Source: JAGVYE01 sp964502785
GTDB lineage: Archaea; Nanobdellota; Nanobdellia; Woesearchaeales; GW2011-AR9
Length of the DNA stretch: 37,660 bases
Direction of reading: 5' to 3'
Assembly (NCBI GenBank): GCA_964502785.1
Contig: CAZCXW010000006.1
Coordinates: 1-37,660 of the forward strand
Shown here: positions 28,027 to 36,778 of the stretch, in pieces
How positions within the stretch are numbered: position 1 is the first letter of the stretch
Layout of the letters: every line of letters begins with the position of its first letter
Notes under the pieces: generated by a model
Told to the model about the DNA's origin: nothing
The model's input: only the letters and a program-made list of their open reading frames with translations
Database searches by the model: none
Translations under genes and position numbers: made by a program

Positions 28027-30324
28027 ATGAATAAACCGCAAATTAAGTTAAAAGTCATGGAAGCTGTACAGGACGACGTTAATAGAGGTATTGTGAAGAT
28101 TGATTCCAGCTACATGAAACAAATCAATGTTAATACAGGAGACGTCATCCTGGTCAAGGGAGAAAGAATGACCGCTGCCCTTGTCGACCGCGCCTATCCG
28201 GGTGATATTGGATTGAATATCATCCGCATGGATGGAAATACGCGTCGTAATGCGAGAACTTCTATTGGTGAAATGGTTACCGTTGAAAAAGCAGAAGTAA
28301 AACCTGCAAAGAAAGTAGTTATTGCTCCGGCGCATCAAGGGGTTTTGATCAAAACTTCCCCTCAATTGTTTAAGCAAGGCCTGTTTAGAAAAGCTCTCGT
28401 AAAAGGTGATATTGTTTCGTTAGGGAAAAGTGGACGGCGCCGCGTGGATTTTCAAGGCCAGGAAATCACTGATATTTTTGCGATGATGGAAGAACAATTT
28501 GCCGGCTTTGGCTTCGGAGATTTAAAGTTCATTGTTGTTGATACCGTTCCAAAAAAAGAAATCGTTGTAGTTACAGCCGAAACGCAGGTAGAATTTAATC
28601 CGCAGGCTATTGATGTCAAAGAAGAAGAAGGAATCAGTTTAGGCATTAACTATGAAGATATTGGTGGTTTAAGCGAAGAAATTAAAAAAGTCCGAGAGAT
28701 GGTGGAATTGCCATTAAAACATCCAGAAATTTTTGAACGCTTAGGTATCGAAGCGCCCAAAGGAGTTTTATTGCATGGCCCCCCTGGAACAGGAAAAACG
28801 CTTTTAGCAAAAGCGGTAGCTTCAGAAACAAATTCTCACTTTATTCTTATCAATGGCCCGGAAATCATCAGCAAATTTTATGGAGAAAGTGAACAAAATC
28901 TCCGTAAGAAATTTGAAGAAGCGGAACAAAATGCCCCTTCCATTATTTTCTTTGATGAAATTGATGCCATTGCTACAAAACGAGAAGAAACACGCGGCGA
29001 TGTTGAAAAAAGAGTTGTAGCTCAATTGTTAGGATTAATGGATGGTCTTAAATCCAGAGGAAAAGTTATCGTTATTGCCGCTACAAATATGCCCCATCTT
29101 CTCGACCCTGCATTACGCAGGCCGGGAAGATTTGACCGTGAAATTGAAATTGGCGTCCCCGACAAGGATGGCCGTTTAGAAATTCTTAAGATTCATACGC
29201 GGAATATGCCTTTAGCTAAAAATGTAAATTTAAAAGATATTGCCAGAGTAACTCATGGTTTTGTTGGTGCTGACCTTAATTCTTTAGCCAAAGAAGCAGC
29301 GATGATTGTTTTACGAAATATTCTTCCTGAACTCAAAGCGCAGGGCATTGAAGAAGGAGAAGCTATTCCTAAGGAAATTCTAGAAAATATCATGATCTCC
29401 CAAAAAGATTTTCTGGAATCCTTAAAAGTTGTTCGTCCTTCAGCAATGCGAGAAGTCCTTGTAGAAACACCTGATGTATCCTGGGATGATATTGGCGGCT
29501 TAGAGGATGTAAAAGATAAGTTACGAGAAGCTGTGGAATGGCCATTAAAGAAACCAGAAGTTTTTAAGCGTATCGGCATCAGACCTCCTCGCGCTATTTT
29601 ATTGTACGGCCCGCCTGGAACAGGAAAAACACTTTTAGCAAAAGCGGTTGCCAAAGAAAGCGAAGCCAATTTTATTCTCGTCAATGGCCCCTCATTACTC
29701 AGCAAATGGGTGGGAGAATCAGAAAAAGCCGTGCGGGAAATCTTCCGTAAAGCGCGGCAAACTGCGCCCACTATTTTGTTTTTTGATGAAATTGATTCAT
29801 TAGTGCCAAAAAGATCAGCGTCCAGCGCTGATTCTCATGTGCAAGAAAGAGTCGTTAATCAAATGCTGACAGAAATGGACGGCTTAGAAAGTCTGAATGA
29901 TGTCGTGATCATCGGCGCTACCAACAGACCTGATATTGTCGATCCCGCTTTCTTACGGCCTGGAAGATTTGATCGCCTTATTCTCACATCCGTGCCGAAT
30001 GAAGAAGGAAGAAAACGAATTTTCCAGATTTATATCTCTAAGATGCCGATTGCAAAAGATGTGGATCTAAGTTATCTTGCCAAGAAAACAGAAGGATACG
30101 TAGGAGCAGACATTGAAGGGGTCTGTCGAGAAGCAGGAATGATCGCCTTGCGTGAAGATATCAAAGCGAAAGAAGTTTCCAAAGAGCACTTTGAAAAAGC
30201 CATGCAAGTTGTTCGCCCTTCCGTTGACAAAGAAATCGAAGAAATGTATAAACAGTTGGATACTTATTTCAGCACGGCAAGAGCGAAGAGCATGAAAGAT
30301 GATAAGGTTGCTTATTTTGGATGA
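28027..30324 (+). CDS. cdc48: Cdc48/VAT-type two-domain AAA+ ATPase
   Basis: The 765-residue unfoldase/segregase has an N-domain (residues 1-190, double-psi barrel plus beta-clam), then D1 (Walker A GPPGTGKT 251-258, Walker B FFDEID 308-313) and D2 (Walker A at 528-535, Walker B FFDEID near 586). Arginine fingers lie in the RRPGRFD-type motifs of both rings. It extracts and unfolds proteins for the proteasome or for remodelling. The C-terminus, VAYFG, has Tyr two positions before the last residue, so it is not a strict HbYX tail. The TATA-like AATATTTATATG (about 27954-27964) implies a leader of about 40 nt, longer than most genes here. Confidence 0.97.
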   Translation: MNKPQIKLKVMEAVQDDVNRGIVKIDSSYMKQINVNTGDVILVKGERMTAALVDRAYPGDIGLNIIRMDGNTRRNARTSIGEMVTVEKAEVKPAKKVVIAPAHQGVLIKTSPQLFKQGLFRKALVKGDIVSLGKSGRRRVDFQGQEITDIFAMMEEQFAGFGFGDLKFIVVDTVPKKEIVVVTAETQVEFNPQAIDVKEEEGISLGINYEDIGGLSEEIKKVREMVELPLKHPEIFERLGIEAPKGVLLHGPPGTGKTLLAKAVASETNSHFILINGPEIISKFYGESEQNLRKKFEEAEQNAPSIIFFDEIDAIATKREETRGDVEKRVVAQLLGLMDGLKSRGKVIVIAATNMPHLLDPALRRPGRFDREIEIGVPDKDGRLEILKIHTRNMPLAKNVNLKDIARVTHGFVGADLNSLAKEAAMIVLRNILPELKAQGIEEGEAIPKEILENIMISQKDFLESLKVVRPSAMREVLVETPDVSWDDIGGLEDVKDKLREAVEWPLKKPEVFKRIGIRPPRAILLYGPPGTGKTLLAKAVAKESEANFILVNGPSLLSKWVGESEKAVREIFRKARQTAPTILFFDEIDSLVPKRSASSADSHVQERVVNQMLTEMDGLESLNDVVIIGATNRPDIVDPAFLRPGRFDRLILTSVPNEEGRKRIFQIYISKMPIAKDVDLSYLAKKTEGYVGADIEGVCREAGMIALREDIKAKEVSKEHFEKAMQVVRPSVDKEIEEMYKQLDTYFSTARAKSMKDDKVAYFG

Positions 30325-30343
30325 AGAGATGTTATTTGGTTTT

Positions 30344-30399
30344 ATGCAAAAAATTTCGCAGGGTTTAAAACCCCGTCCTTTAGGGCGAAATTTTTGCAT
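30344..30399. terminator. Strong hairpin at cdc48 3' end (CCTTTAG-containing)
   Basis: ATGCAAAAAATTTCGC (30344-30359) pairs with GCGAAATTTTTGCAT (30385-30399) over 15 bp with one bulged A. The interior contains GGGTTTAAAACCC (30361-30373) and a CC-ttta-GG. It begins 20 bp after the cdc48 stop between convergent genes, a natural bidirectional terminator position, and it has the multi-arm design of the intergenic elements. Confidence 0.7.
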
Positions 30400-30401
30400 G
30401 C

Positions 30402-30480
30402 TAAAAATGCGTAGTTGAGAAACCGCCTCTTTTGAAACCTCGCCATTTATGGCGAGGTGAGGCGGTTTCACGCATTTTTA
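30402..30480. terminator. Long near-perfect cruciform/terminator
   Basis: Three stacked stems: TAAAAATGCGT (30402-30412) / ACGCATTTTTA (30470-30480), GAAACCGCCTC (30419-30429) / GAGGCGGTTTC (30459-30469), and CCTCGCC (30438-30444) / GGCGAGG (30451-30457). That is 29 bp of perfect pairing with short bulges. It could terminate transcription from both sides of the cdc48/M29 junction or be a structured repeat. Confidence 0.75.
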
Positions 30481-30588
30481 TCATTTCTGGATATTGTAAC
30501 ATTTTGATAATAATCATATAATTAAAACCACGTGTGTTTCTGTTTAGGTTCTAAAAAAACACATGGCTTTCTGGTTTCTTTGTGTAAT

Positions 30589-31602
30589 TCAAACGCAATA
30601 TTTCCCATCCTCAAACACTTTTGTCTCACCGATAAATACCCTCCTCACTAAACAAAATATGTCCAAATGGTACTTCTGCAGCACTTTCTTGCTTATCTTC
30701 TTCCGATACATTGCATGCTTCAGACCAAGGGAAAAATGCATCCCGCAGAAACGTTCAAAGGCAGTAGGTTCATTGATCCGATGATTAAATCCAAGAGCAC
30801 GATTCAGGCCAAAACCAATTTCACGAACCTGTACTTTTCCTCCTTCCTCACCACGAATCATATCAATTATTCTTGCAAACTCATCAGGTCCGCTATGATC
30901 AACTAAACACCCATCTTTAATTGTTACAACAAATGGTTGGCAAAAATGTGTTTGATGGTCAATTGTGGGAAAACCAAAAACAACAACAGAACCATTTAAT
31001 CCTTCTAATGATTTCGCTTCCGTAAATAATTCTCCAATGGGAAAACCGCTCGATGCACTTACACTCTGCGAAAAATCTCCCGTATTTTTTATTGGTTTTT
31101 CAAATTCCGATGAAATCGTGAGAAGTTCATCTTTTCCAGATTCAACTCGAACAACAGTATTCATTGCCAATAATTTCTCTACTTGTTCGCAGGTTGAAAC
31201 ATAATAAGGCGTATCATAGCGTAAAGAATTTACATAATTTTCTATTTGTTCAGGAGTATTGTAAGATAAACGCGCATGCTCAATTACCCGATGTCCCATC
31301 CTAAATAAATCGGCGCGTAAGCGATACTTGGTTGAACGAAACGACAGACTCTCTACTAAAATAATAAGAGAATGAGCAGGGAGAGCAGAAAAAGTTTTGA
31401 TCAAATCATCTTCTGTGATAATATCAAAATCAATTGCTTCAAAAGAATATCCTTGCAGAGCAGTACGATATCCTTCTTCCATAAGTTTCGACAGTGGACT
31501 TTCCCGATCATAAACTAATAATGCAAATTGTCCTGCCTTAAATTGGTAATTTTTCTCAATAATATATTTAAGGTGTTGCTGCAAGGTGCTTTGTAAATCC
31601 AT
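30589..31602 (-). CDS. M29/aminopeptidase T-like metallopeptidase homologue
   Basis: The 337-residue protein matches the thermophilic aminopeptidase (M29) superfamily C-terminus: REIGFGLNRAL (metal-ligand Glu region), NEPTAFERFCGMHFSLGLKHAMY and KYHLDIFC (His and Asp ligands). Canonical M29 enzymes have E-...-E-...-H-...-Y-...-H-x-D, and this set is only partly evident, so it may be a homologue with other activity. A TTTATAAAT box (31624-31632) is 26 bp before the ATG, so the mRNA is leaderless. It is convergent with cdc48. It may supply amino acids from peptides, which would fit a scavenging DPANN cell. Confidence 0.75.
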   Translation of the reverse strand: MDLQSTLQQHLKYIIEKNYQFKAGQFALLVYDRESPLSKLMEEGYRTALQGYSFEAIDFDIITEDDLIKTFSALPAHSLIILVESLSFRSTKYRLRADLFRMGHRVIEHARLSYNTPEQIENYVNSLRYDTPYYVSTCEQVEKLLAMNTVVRVESGKDELLTISSEFEKPIKNTGDFSQSVSASSGFPIGELFTEAKSLEGLNGSVVVFGFPTIDHQTHFCQPFVVTIKDGCLVDHSGPDEFARIIDMIRGEEGGKVQVREIGFGLNRALGFNHRINEPTAFERFCGMHFSLGLKHAMYRKKISKKVLQKYHLDIFCLVRRVFIGETKVFEDGKYCV

Positions 31603-31653
31603 GGAAGAAAAAAGAAGCGATTATTTATAAATGTATAAAATAAAAAAATCACT

Positions 31654-34314
31654 TTAGGAGTTCGCATTCTCTTCTTTCTTCTGCCAATTTTGAACGATCC
31701 GATACAGCTTATGCATCAACAATAAAATCAGCGATACAAGAATTATAACTCCCCAATCAGCTAATTCCAAAGGTATGGTCTTAAATATAACATTCAGAGG
31801 AGTGTAAATAGCTGCTAATTGTAATAACAACGAACCAATCACAGCTAAAACTAACCATTTATTGCTAAAAATCCCAATTTTATAATTGGAACGAATCATA
31901 TACAATCGCACTACTTCAAAAACGACAAGAGAAGTAAAGACCATAGTCTGTGCTTTCTCCAGCGGTGATTTTTGGTAGAGCCAGAACAGCACTATCGTCC
32001 CCAAGCCGATGAGGATCCCAAAAATAATAACATCTCTCCGCAGTTCTTGGGAAAGAATATTTTCTTTAGCGGGACGCGGCTTGCGTTTCATGATATCCTT
32101 TGCTGCAGGGTCTAACCCTAATGCAGTTGCCGGCAGGCCATCAGTGATGAGATTAATCCATAACAATTGAATAGCCGTTAATGGCAAAGGCATCTGCAGT
32201 AAAGATGCAAATAAAATTGTAGCCACTTCTCCTAAATTGCTTGATAGAAGGTAATTCACAAATTTACGAATATTATCAAAGATTCCCCTTCCTTCTTCCA
32301 CTGCATTAACAATAGAAGCAAAATTATCGTCAGTGAGAATCATATCAGCAGCTTCTTTCGCGACATCCGTCCCTGTGATTCCCATCGAAATTCCGATATC
32401 AGCTTTCTTTAACGCCGGGGCGTCATTCACACCATCACCAGTCATCGCCACAACATGATTTTGACTCTTAAGCACTTTCACAATTTCTAATTTATGCTCC
32501 GGATTCACACGAGCAAAGACGCCAATGTCGTGAATTTCTTGTTCTAAATTAATATGCTCCATCTCATCTCCAGTAATCGCATTGCCTTTAATTCCCAATT
32601 GCATGGCAATAGCTCTAGCCGTGGCAATTTGATCTCCGGTAATCATGATGACACGGATTCCCGCTTCATGGCATTTCTGGATTGCTTCCTTCGCTTCTCC
32701 CCGGGGAGGATCAATCATCGCTTGCAAACCCGTGAAGATCATATTTTTCTCTGCATCTTCTGGTTTCTTAAATCCTTCATTATATGCCATTGCTAAAACG
32801 CGTAAAGCTTGATTTGCAAAAGTTTCATTTTGAGTTGCAACTTCTTTCAGCATTTCCCGCGTTAGACGAACAACTTTTCCATTCAAAAGAATCCTATCGC
32901 ATTTTTTAAAGATAACATCCGGCGCTCCTTTCGTGAGAGAGACTAATCCTTTCTTTCCTTTATGAATAGTCGTCATCATTTTCCTTTCAGAAGAGAAAAC
33001 AATTTCATTCACGCGAGGCTCTTCTCTGAGTAGATCCGCTTGCGACATCCCTGCTTTTTCGGCTGAAATGAGAAGTGCTGCTTCAGTTGGATCGCCAATA
33101 ACTTCCATGCTGTCATCCTTGCCGCGGAGCCTGGCGTCGTTGCACAAGAAACCTATTTTTAAGAGCTGATGAAACGAATGAATGTCAGCAGGTTTTTGAT
33201 CATTCAAAAATGTTCCATCAGGAGAATATCCAGAACCGGTAACATCATAAACTGTATTATTTGCCCACAATTTGATGACCGTCATTTGATTATGCGTTAA
33301 TGTGCCTGTTTTATCCGTGCAAATAACGCTCACACTGCCAAGAGTTTCTACGGAGGGCAAGCGGCGGATAAGAGCATGCCTTTTAATCATCGTCTGCACG
33401 CCGAGAGCCAAAGAAATCGTAATCACTGCCGGCAAACCTTCAGGTATAGCTGCTACCGCGAGAGCAAGGGAAGTCAAAATCATGAGAGTGACATCTTGTC
33501 CGCCAAAAATCCCCGCTAAGAATACAATAACTGCAATAACAACCACACCCAGCGTCAGCAGTTTTCCTAAATCCGCGAGTTTTTTTTGCAGTGGGGTATT
33601 TTTTTCATGCGCTTCTTGAATTAAGTGAGCGATTTTTCCTACCTGAGTTTTCATCCCCGTATTGACAACCACCGCTTTTCCTCGGCCGCTGGCAACAATG
33701 GTTGAAGAATAAACCATATTTTCCCGATCCGCTAAAGGTGTATTTTCAGGAAAAAGAAGAGGCTTTTTGGTTACCGGCTGAGATTCGCCAGTAAGAGGCC
33801 CTTCTTGTGTATGAAGGCTATGGATCTCTAAAAGACGTGCATCAGCAGGCACTTTGTCACCCGTTTCCAGAATAATTATATCTCCTGGAACGACAAATTT
33901 ATTGTCAATTTTCAATTCCTTTCCTTCGCGGATAACGGTGGCTTTTAATGAAGTTAATTTCTGCAACGCTTCGATTGAACGTTCAGCGCGATATTCTTGA
34001 ATAAAACCTAATACTGCATTAAGAACAATGATAACAGCAATGACCGTGCCATCCACTTTCTCGCCTAAAAAGAATGAGAAAACCAATGCAATAAGAAGTA
34101 TCCATACCAGAGGAGAGGCAAACTGCTCCAGAAAAATCTTAAGAGGACTGATGGGAATTTCCCCTTGCAGCTCATTAAACCCAAATTCATGCAGACGTTG
34201 TTCCACTTCCTGAGGAGATAACCCTTTTTCACGGGAATGAAGAATACTTAAAACATCTTTCTCTGAAAGAGCATGATATATTGGTTCTTTCTGCAACTGA
34301 GGAAGTCCAGACAC
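31654..34314 (-). CDS. SERCA-like P-type Ca2+-transporting ATPase (P2A)
   Basis: The 886-residue pump starts at a GTG (34312-34314) with a Shine-Dalgarno GGTGG 4 bp upstream. TGES is at 175-178 (actuator), the TM4 site is PEGLP at 291-295, phospho-Asp is D334 in DKTGTLT, and MTGDGVNDAP forms the hinge. Site I/II ligands look SERCA-like: TM5 SSNLGEV (N and E), TM6 NLITDGLPATALGLDP (N, T, D), and TM8 VVFEVV (E). Pmr1-type single-site pumps lack the TM5 Asn-Glu pair. It should export Ca2+ (perhaps Mn2+) using ATP. It may work with the UPF0016 exchanger at 4700, though they are far apart. Confidence 0.95.
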   Translation of the reverse strand: MSGLPQLQKEPIYHALSEKDVLSILHSREKGLSPQEVEQRLHEFGFNELQGEIPISPLKIFLEQFASPLVWILLIALVFSFFLGEKVDGTVIAVIIVLNAVLGFIQEYRAERSIEALQKLTSLKATVIREGKELKIDNKFVVPGDIIILETGDKVPADARLLEIHSLHTQEGPLTGESQPVTKKPLLFPENTPLADRENMVYSSTIVASGRGKAVVVNTGMKTQVGKIAHLIQEAHEKNTPLQKKLADLGKLLTLGVVVIAVIVFLAGIFGGQDVTLMILTSLALAVAAIPEGLPAVITISLALGVQTMIKRHALIRRLPSVETLGSVSVICTDKTGTLTHNQMTVIKLWANNTVYDVTGSGYSPDGTFLNDQKPADIHSFHQLLKIGFLCNDARLRGKDDSMEVIGDPTEAALLISAEKAGMSQADLLREEPRVNEIVFSSERKMMTTIHKGKKGLVSLTKGAPDVIFKKCDRILLNGKVVRLTREMLKEVATQNETFANQALRVLAMAYNEGFKKPEDAEKNMIFTGLQAMIDPPRGEAKEAIQKCHEAGIRVIMITGDQIATARAIAMQLGIKGNAITGDEMEHINLEQEIHDIGVFARVNPEHKLEIVKVLKSQNHVVAMTGDGVNDAPALKKADIGISMGITGTDVAKEAADMILTDDNFASIVNAVEEGRGIFDNIRKFVNYLLSSNLGEVATILFASLLQMPLPLTAIQLLWINLITDGLPATALGLDPAAKDIMKRKPRPAKENILSQELRRDVIIFGILIGLGTIVLFWLYQKSPLEKAQTMVFTSLVVFEVVRLYMIRSNYKIGIFSNKWLVLAVIGSLLLQLAAIYTPLNVIFKTIPLELADWGVIILVSLILLLMHKLYRIVQNWQKKEENANS

Positions 34315-34351
34315 AATACCACCTATTTTTTTAGATAAGTAAAATTATTAG

Positions 34352-34360
34352 TTATATAAA
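34352..34360. promoter_or_regulatory. TATA box upstream of the Ca2+ ATPase (minus)
   Basis: TTATATAAA reads TTTATATAA on the minus strand, centred about 42 bp from the GTG. This predicts a 16-nt leader containing the GGTGG Shine-Dalgarno. On the plus strand it is only 15 bp from the ATG at 34371, too close for that ORF unless its transcript begins inside it. Confidence 0.6.
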
Positions 34361-34370
34361 ATGTTCTGTT

Positions 34371-34562
34371 ATGATTATTAATGTCATCATTCTTTTAAAG
34401 AACGAAGATTTTCAGAGTTTAATGAGAGTTTTAGAAAGTGTAATGCCGATAATCGAAGTGGATCGGATAGAAAAAGAGAAGGCAATTCAAGAAACTAAAG
34501 ATTTGCTTCGTTTGATAGACAAAGCGCACGGCATAAAAACACAGAAAGGCAAATGGGAATAA
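34371..34562 (+). CDS. Small hypothetical ORF (63 aa)
   Basis: The predicted peptide has a hydrophobic start (MIINVIILLKN), then a helix-rich part (EIDRIEKEKAIQETKDLLRLIDK-like) and a basic end. It precedes the nuclease-like ORF by 6 bp, so the two may be coupled. The promoter spacing is poor (see the TATA box at 34352), so the true start may be internal. Unrecognised, moderate doubt. Confidence 0.4.
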   Translation: MIINVIILLKNEDFQSLMRVLESVMPIIEVDRIEKEKAIQETKDLLRLIDKAHGIKTQKGKWE

Positions 34563-34568
34563 ATTAAA

Positions 34569-35027
34569 ATGCATCAAAACTTCCATATTTATCATGAAGC
34601 TGAAAAAATCGCGTGTGAGATACTTAACTCTCCAAATTTACCAATACCTTCTCCCAGTTGGAAGAAAGATTTTAAGCGAGTGGATCATAGTGATTATGAT
34701 TTAGTAAATAGTCAATGTAAGCGTATTGAAGTTAAATCAACCTTACAGTGGAAGCAGTTCTCAGCGAACGCAACAAGGTTTAATTCAGAGTGGCAACGGA
34801 TCCAAGTCATAATGAAACAATTGTTAGATAGTGATGGTAAAGTACTGATGTTTAAATTTGTTATAAAACAGAAAGAGAAATGGTATAATGCCACCCAGTT
34901 AGTACTAGGAGAAGGTCCTTTGTATGAAAATTCTTCAGAGATGAGAATACCTTATATTGCTGTGCGAAGAGATGCACAAAATAATTTTACTTTTGATATG
35001 AACCATTGGTGGCTTTTTAGAACCTAA
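34569..35027 (+). CDS. PD-(D/E)XK nuclease-like protein
   Basis: The 152-residue protein has a helix (HEAEKIACEIL), then DYDLVNSQCKRIEVKSTLQW, the D-x(9)-E-x-K pattern of PD-(D/E)XK nucleases with D44, E54 and K56. A basic helix follows (RFNSEWQRIQVIMKQLL) and C-terminal strands. This is close in style to restriction endonuclease-like and NERD/DUF3883-type domains. No methyltransferase is adjacent, so it may be a solitary nuclease, a defence component or a repair accessory. It sits just before the truncated glycosylase below. Confidence 0.65.
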   Translation: MHQNFHIYHEAEKIACEILNSPNLPIPSPSWKKDFKRVDHSDYDLVNSQCKRIEVKSTLQWKQFSANATRFNSEWQRIQVIMKQLLDSDGKVLMFKFVIKQKEKWYNATQLVLGEGPLYENSSEMRIPYIAVRRDAQNNFTFDMNHWWLFRT

Positions 35028-35046
35028 ACAGAAACATTAAGATTCT

Positions 35047-35484
35047 TTGAATTATATTTCAAATTCTCATCTATCACATTTCCCTTCTTTTCGAGACGAA
35101 TGGAAGTATGGAGAACAAAAAATAGAATTTAACAAGCGGGCCCAATTGCTTGCTGCGAATTTAAGTTATAAAGTTGGTCATTTGAGTAACGTAGATCAGT
35201 TAACTGCCTGTGCAGATTATAAATTACCACAGGTATTACGACGGCATGGAATTTTACAATACGATGAGGAACTACAAAGAAAAATTAGACATCTCAAAGA
35301 AATTCCTGCTGGAAGTGGCGAGGAAATAGAAATTCGCGCTCACACCATCTACGCTGTCGAATTAATTAAAGAGGAAATAAAATGTTTAACCTCTTCACAA
35401 ATAAATGATTTATTGTGGCTTGAAGGACAAATTAAAATGCGCACAGATGAGCCTTATCATCGGACAAGAACGATAGCATACTAA
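35047..35484 (+). pseudogene. C-terminal part of queuosine-salvage glycosylase (DUF2419/Qng1-like)
   Basis: The frame has no ATG; a TTG at 35047 follows an in-frame TAA two codons earlier. The 145 residues match the C-terminal half of the Qng1/DUF2419 family: HFPSFRDEW, EFNKRAQLLAANL, VDQLTACADYKLPQVLRRHGIL, GEEIEIRAHTIYAVEL, and the ending PYHRTRTIAY. Full-length proteins are about 300-400 aa; the N-terminal half is not found upstream. Qng1 releases queuine from Q-5'-monophosphate for salvage. The copy looks truncated at its 5' end, perhaps by the nuclease gene that precedes it. Confidence 0.75.
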
Positions 35485-35534
35485 TTTCTCACTTTCACCT
35501 AAATCTTTATTAGCCACTATCTTCTTTCTAGGAT

Positions 35535-36164
35535 ATGGTGAAATCTTTACTTCAAGACTGGCTCGAAGATTCATATCTGAAAACAAAACCAGAAACATTA
35601 CAGCAAACATTCCATTCAGCTCAACCTTTTCCTCATCTTGTGTTGGCTGATTTCTTCAAAAAAGAAAAGATCATTCTCGTCCTTAAAGCTTTGGCGCAAG
35701 AAAAGTTTATCCTTAAAGACGCGGATTTATTTACTTTCTTGCAAACGGATGATCTCGTGAGCAGTCAAAATAAAACTCTACAAGAGTTTCGTTCTTTCTT
35801 GGCATCAACAGACTTTACTGCGTGGTTATCATCAATCACTGACATCCCCTTAAAATCTCAAAGTATCGACATTGCTGGCACAGTCTATGAAAGTACGCAT
35901 TACCTTCTTCCACACGACGATCAATTGGAAGGAAGAAAAATCGCTTATTTTCTGTATCTTTCAAATCTTACGGAAAAAGAAGGAGGGGCTTTAACTCTGT
36001 ACTCATCTCAAGATAAGCAACCTACAACGATCACAAAAAAAATTATCCCGCAGTTTAACACTTTTTCATTCTTCCAGGTTTCCACGATTTCATTTCATCA
36101 AGTTCAAGAGATTCTGAGCGACACGCAACGCATTACCGTCAGCGGGTGGTTTCATGGAAATTAA
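35535..36164 (+). CDS. 2-oxoglutarate/Fe(II) oxygenase (OGFOD1/Tpa1-like N-domain)
   Basis: The 209-residue protein has a complete facial triad and 2-oxoglutarate site: H127-x-D129 in LLPHDDQ, distal H188 in SFHQV, and R199 in QRITVSGWF. This is the prolyl hydroxylase/Tpa1-Ofd1-like DSBH. The eukaryotic relative modifies ribosomal protein uS12 (Rps23) and has a second, non-catalytic DSBH. Here the gene ends after one domain, and the next gene supplies what looks like the second. The overlap of 11 bp means coupled translation. Substrate unknown; a ribosomal or other protein proline is the natural guess. Confidence 0.8.
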   Translation: MVKSLLQDWLEDSYLKTKPETLQQTFHSAQPFPHLVLADFFKKEKIILVLKALAQEKFILKDADLFTFLQTDDLVSSQNKTLQEFRSFLASTDFTAWLSSITDIPLKSQSIDIAGTVYESTHYLLPHDDQLEGRKIAYFLYLSNLTEKEGGALTLYSSQDKQPTTITKKIIPQFNTFSFFQVSTISFHQVQEILSDTQRITVSGWFHGN

Positions 36165-36726
36165 TTCCACTTATTTACAACCTAAAATTAGAATGAATAT
36201 CCAGAAGAGTTTTCATCTACTGAAAGATCTTCCTTCGGTAGCGCTTTTTGATTTCTGGGAACCTCTTTTTTATACCAAATTTCAACAACAAATTAAGACT
36301 CTAGATTTTCAACAGGAAAAAATCATTTTATCTCATTCCTTTGCTGAAGCTAAGTCTTTCTCTCCGATGCAAGAAACTTTTGATAAGAAAGATTTTCTCG
36401 AGTTTTTATCTTTAATTTTAAGTAAAAAAATAAAAAATATTGCTCCGCAAATTCTATCATTCCAGCATCGCGATTATACTATCCTTAATGACGCAACTGA
36501 AGAAAGAGCAGGAATCGATTTAATTTTTAATCTTGCTGATAACTGGAATGACGACTGGGGTGGTTATGTTGTTTATGCCACCGGGGATGGGGATTATATT
36601 CCTATAACTACAAAAGGAAATACTTTAACCATCATTTCCAGAAAAAAAGGAATAAACAAATTTGTCAAATATGTTAATCATAAAGCAGGAAAAGAAAAAA
36701 TGTATTTTGTAATGATTACTGTTTAG
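36154..36726 (+). CDS. OGFOD1/Tpa1 C-domain-like second DSBH
   Basis: This 190-residue protein overlaps the previous gene by 11 bp. It has DFWEPLFYTKFQ (N-terminal helix), H105-x-D107 in FQHRDYTIL, GIDLIFNLADNWNDDWGGYVVY (the W..GG pattern of Tpa1-like C-domains) and H176 in YVNHKAGKE. The 2-oxoglutarate Arg is replaced by Lys (K180 or K182), so activity is uncertain. An alternative start is at 36193. Two genes thus correspond to one two-domain eukaryotic protein. Confidence 0.75.
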   Translation: MEINSTYLQPKIRMNIQKSFHLLKDLPSVALFDFWEPLFYTKFQQQIKTLDFQQEKIILSHSFAEAKSFSPMQETFDKKDFLEFLSLILSKKIKNIAPQILSFQHRDYTILNDATEERAGIDLIFNLADNWNDDWGGYVVYATGDGDYIPITTKGNTLTIISRKKGINKFVKYVNHKAGKEKMYFVMITV

Positions 36727-36778
36727 CTAAAATCAGTACATATGCTGAAAAACATAAACATCTAAGAAAACCACCTAT

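Noticed and set aside
29253..29771. Minus-strand 172-aa ORF inside cdc48
   Set aside because: Shadow of the conserved D1-D2 region; no independent domain or promoter.
30067..30471. Minus-strand 134-aa ORF across the cdc48 3' end
   Set aside because: Most of it is antisense to the AAA ATPase C-terminus and the rest to the hairpins; no motif.
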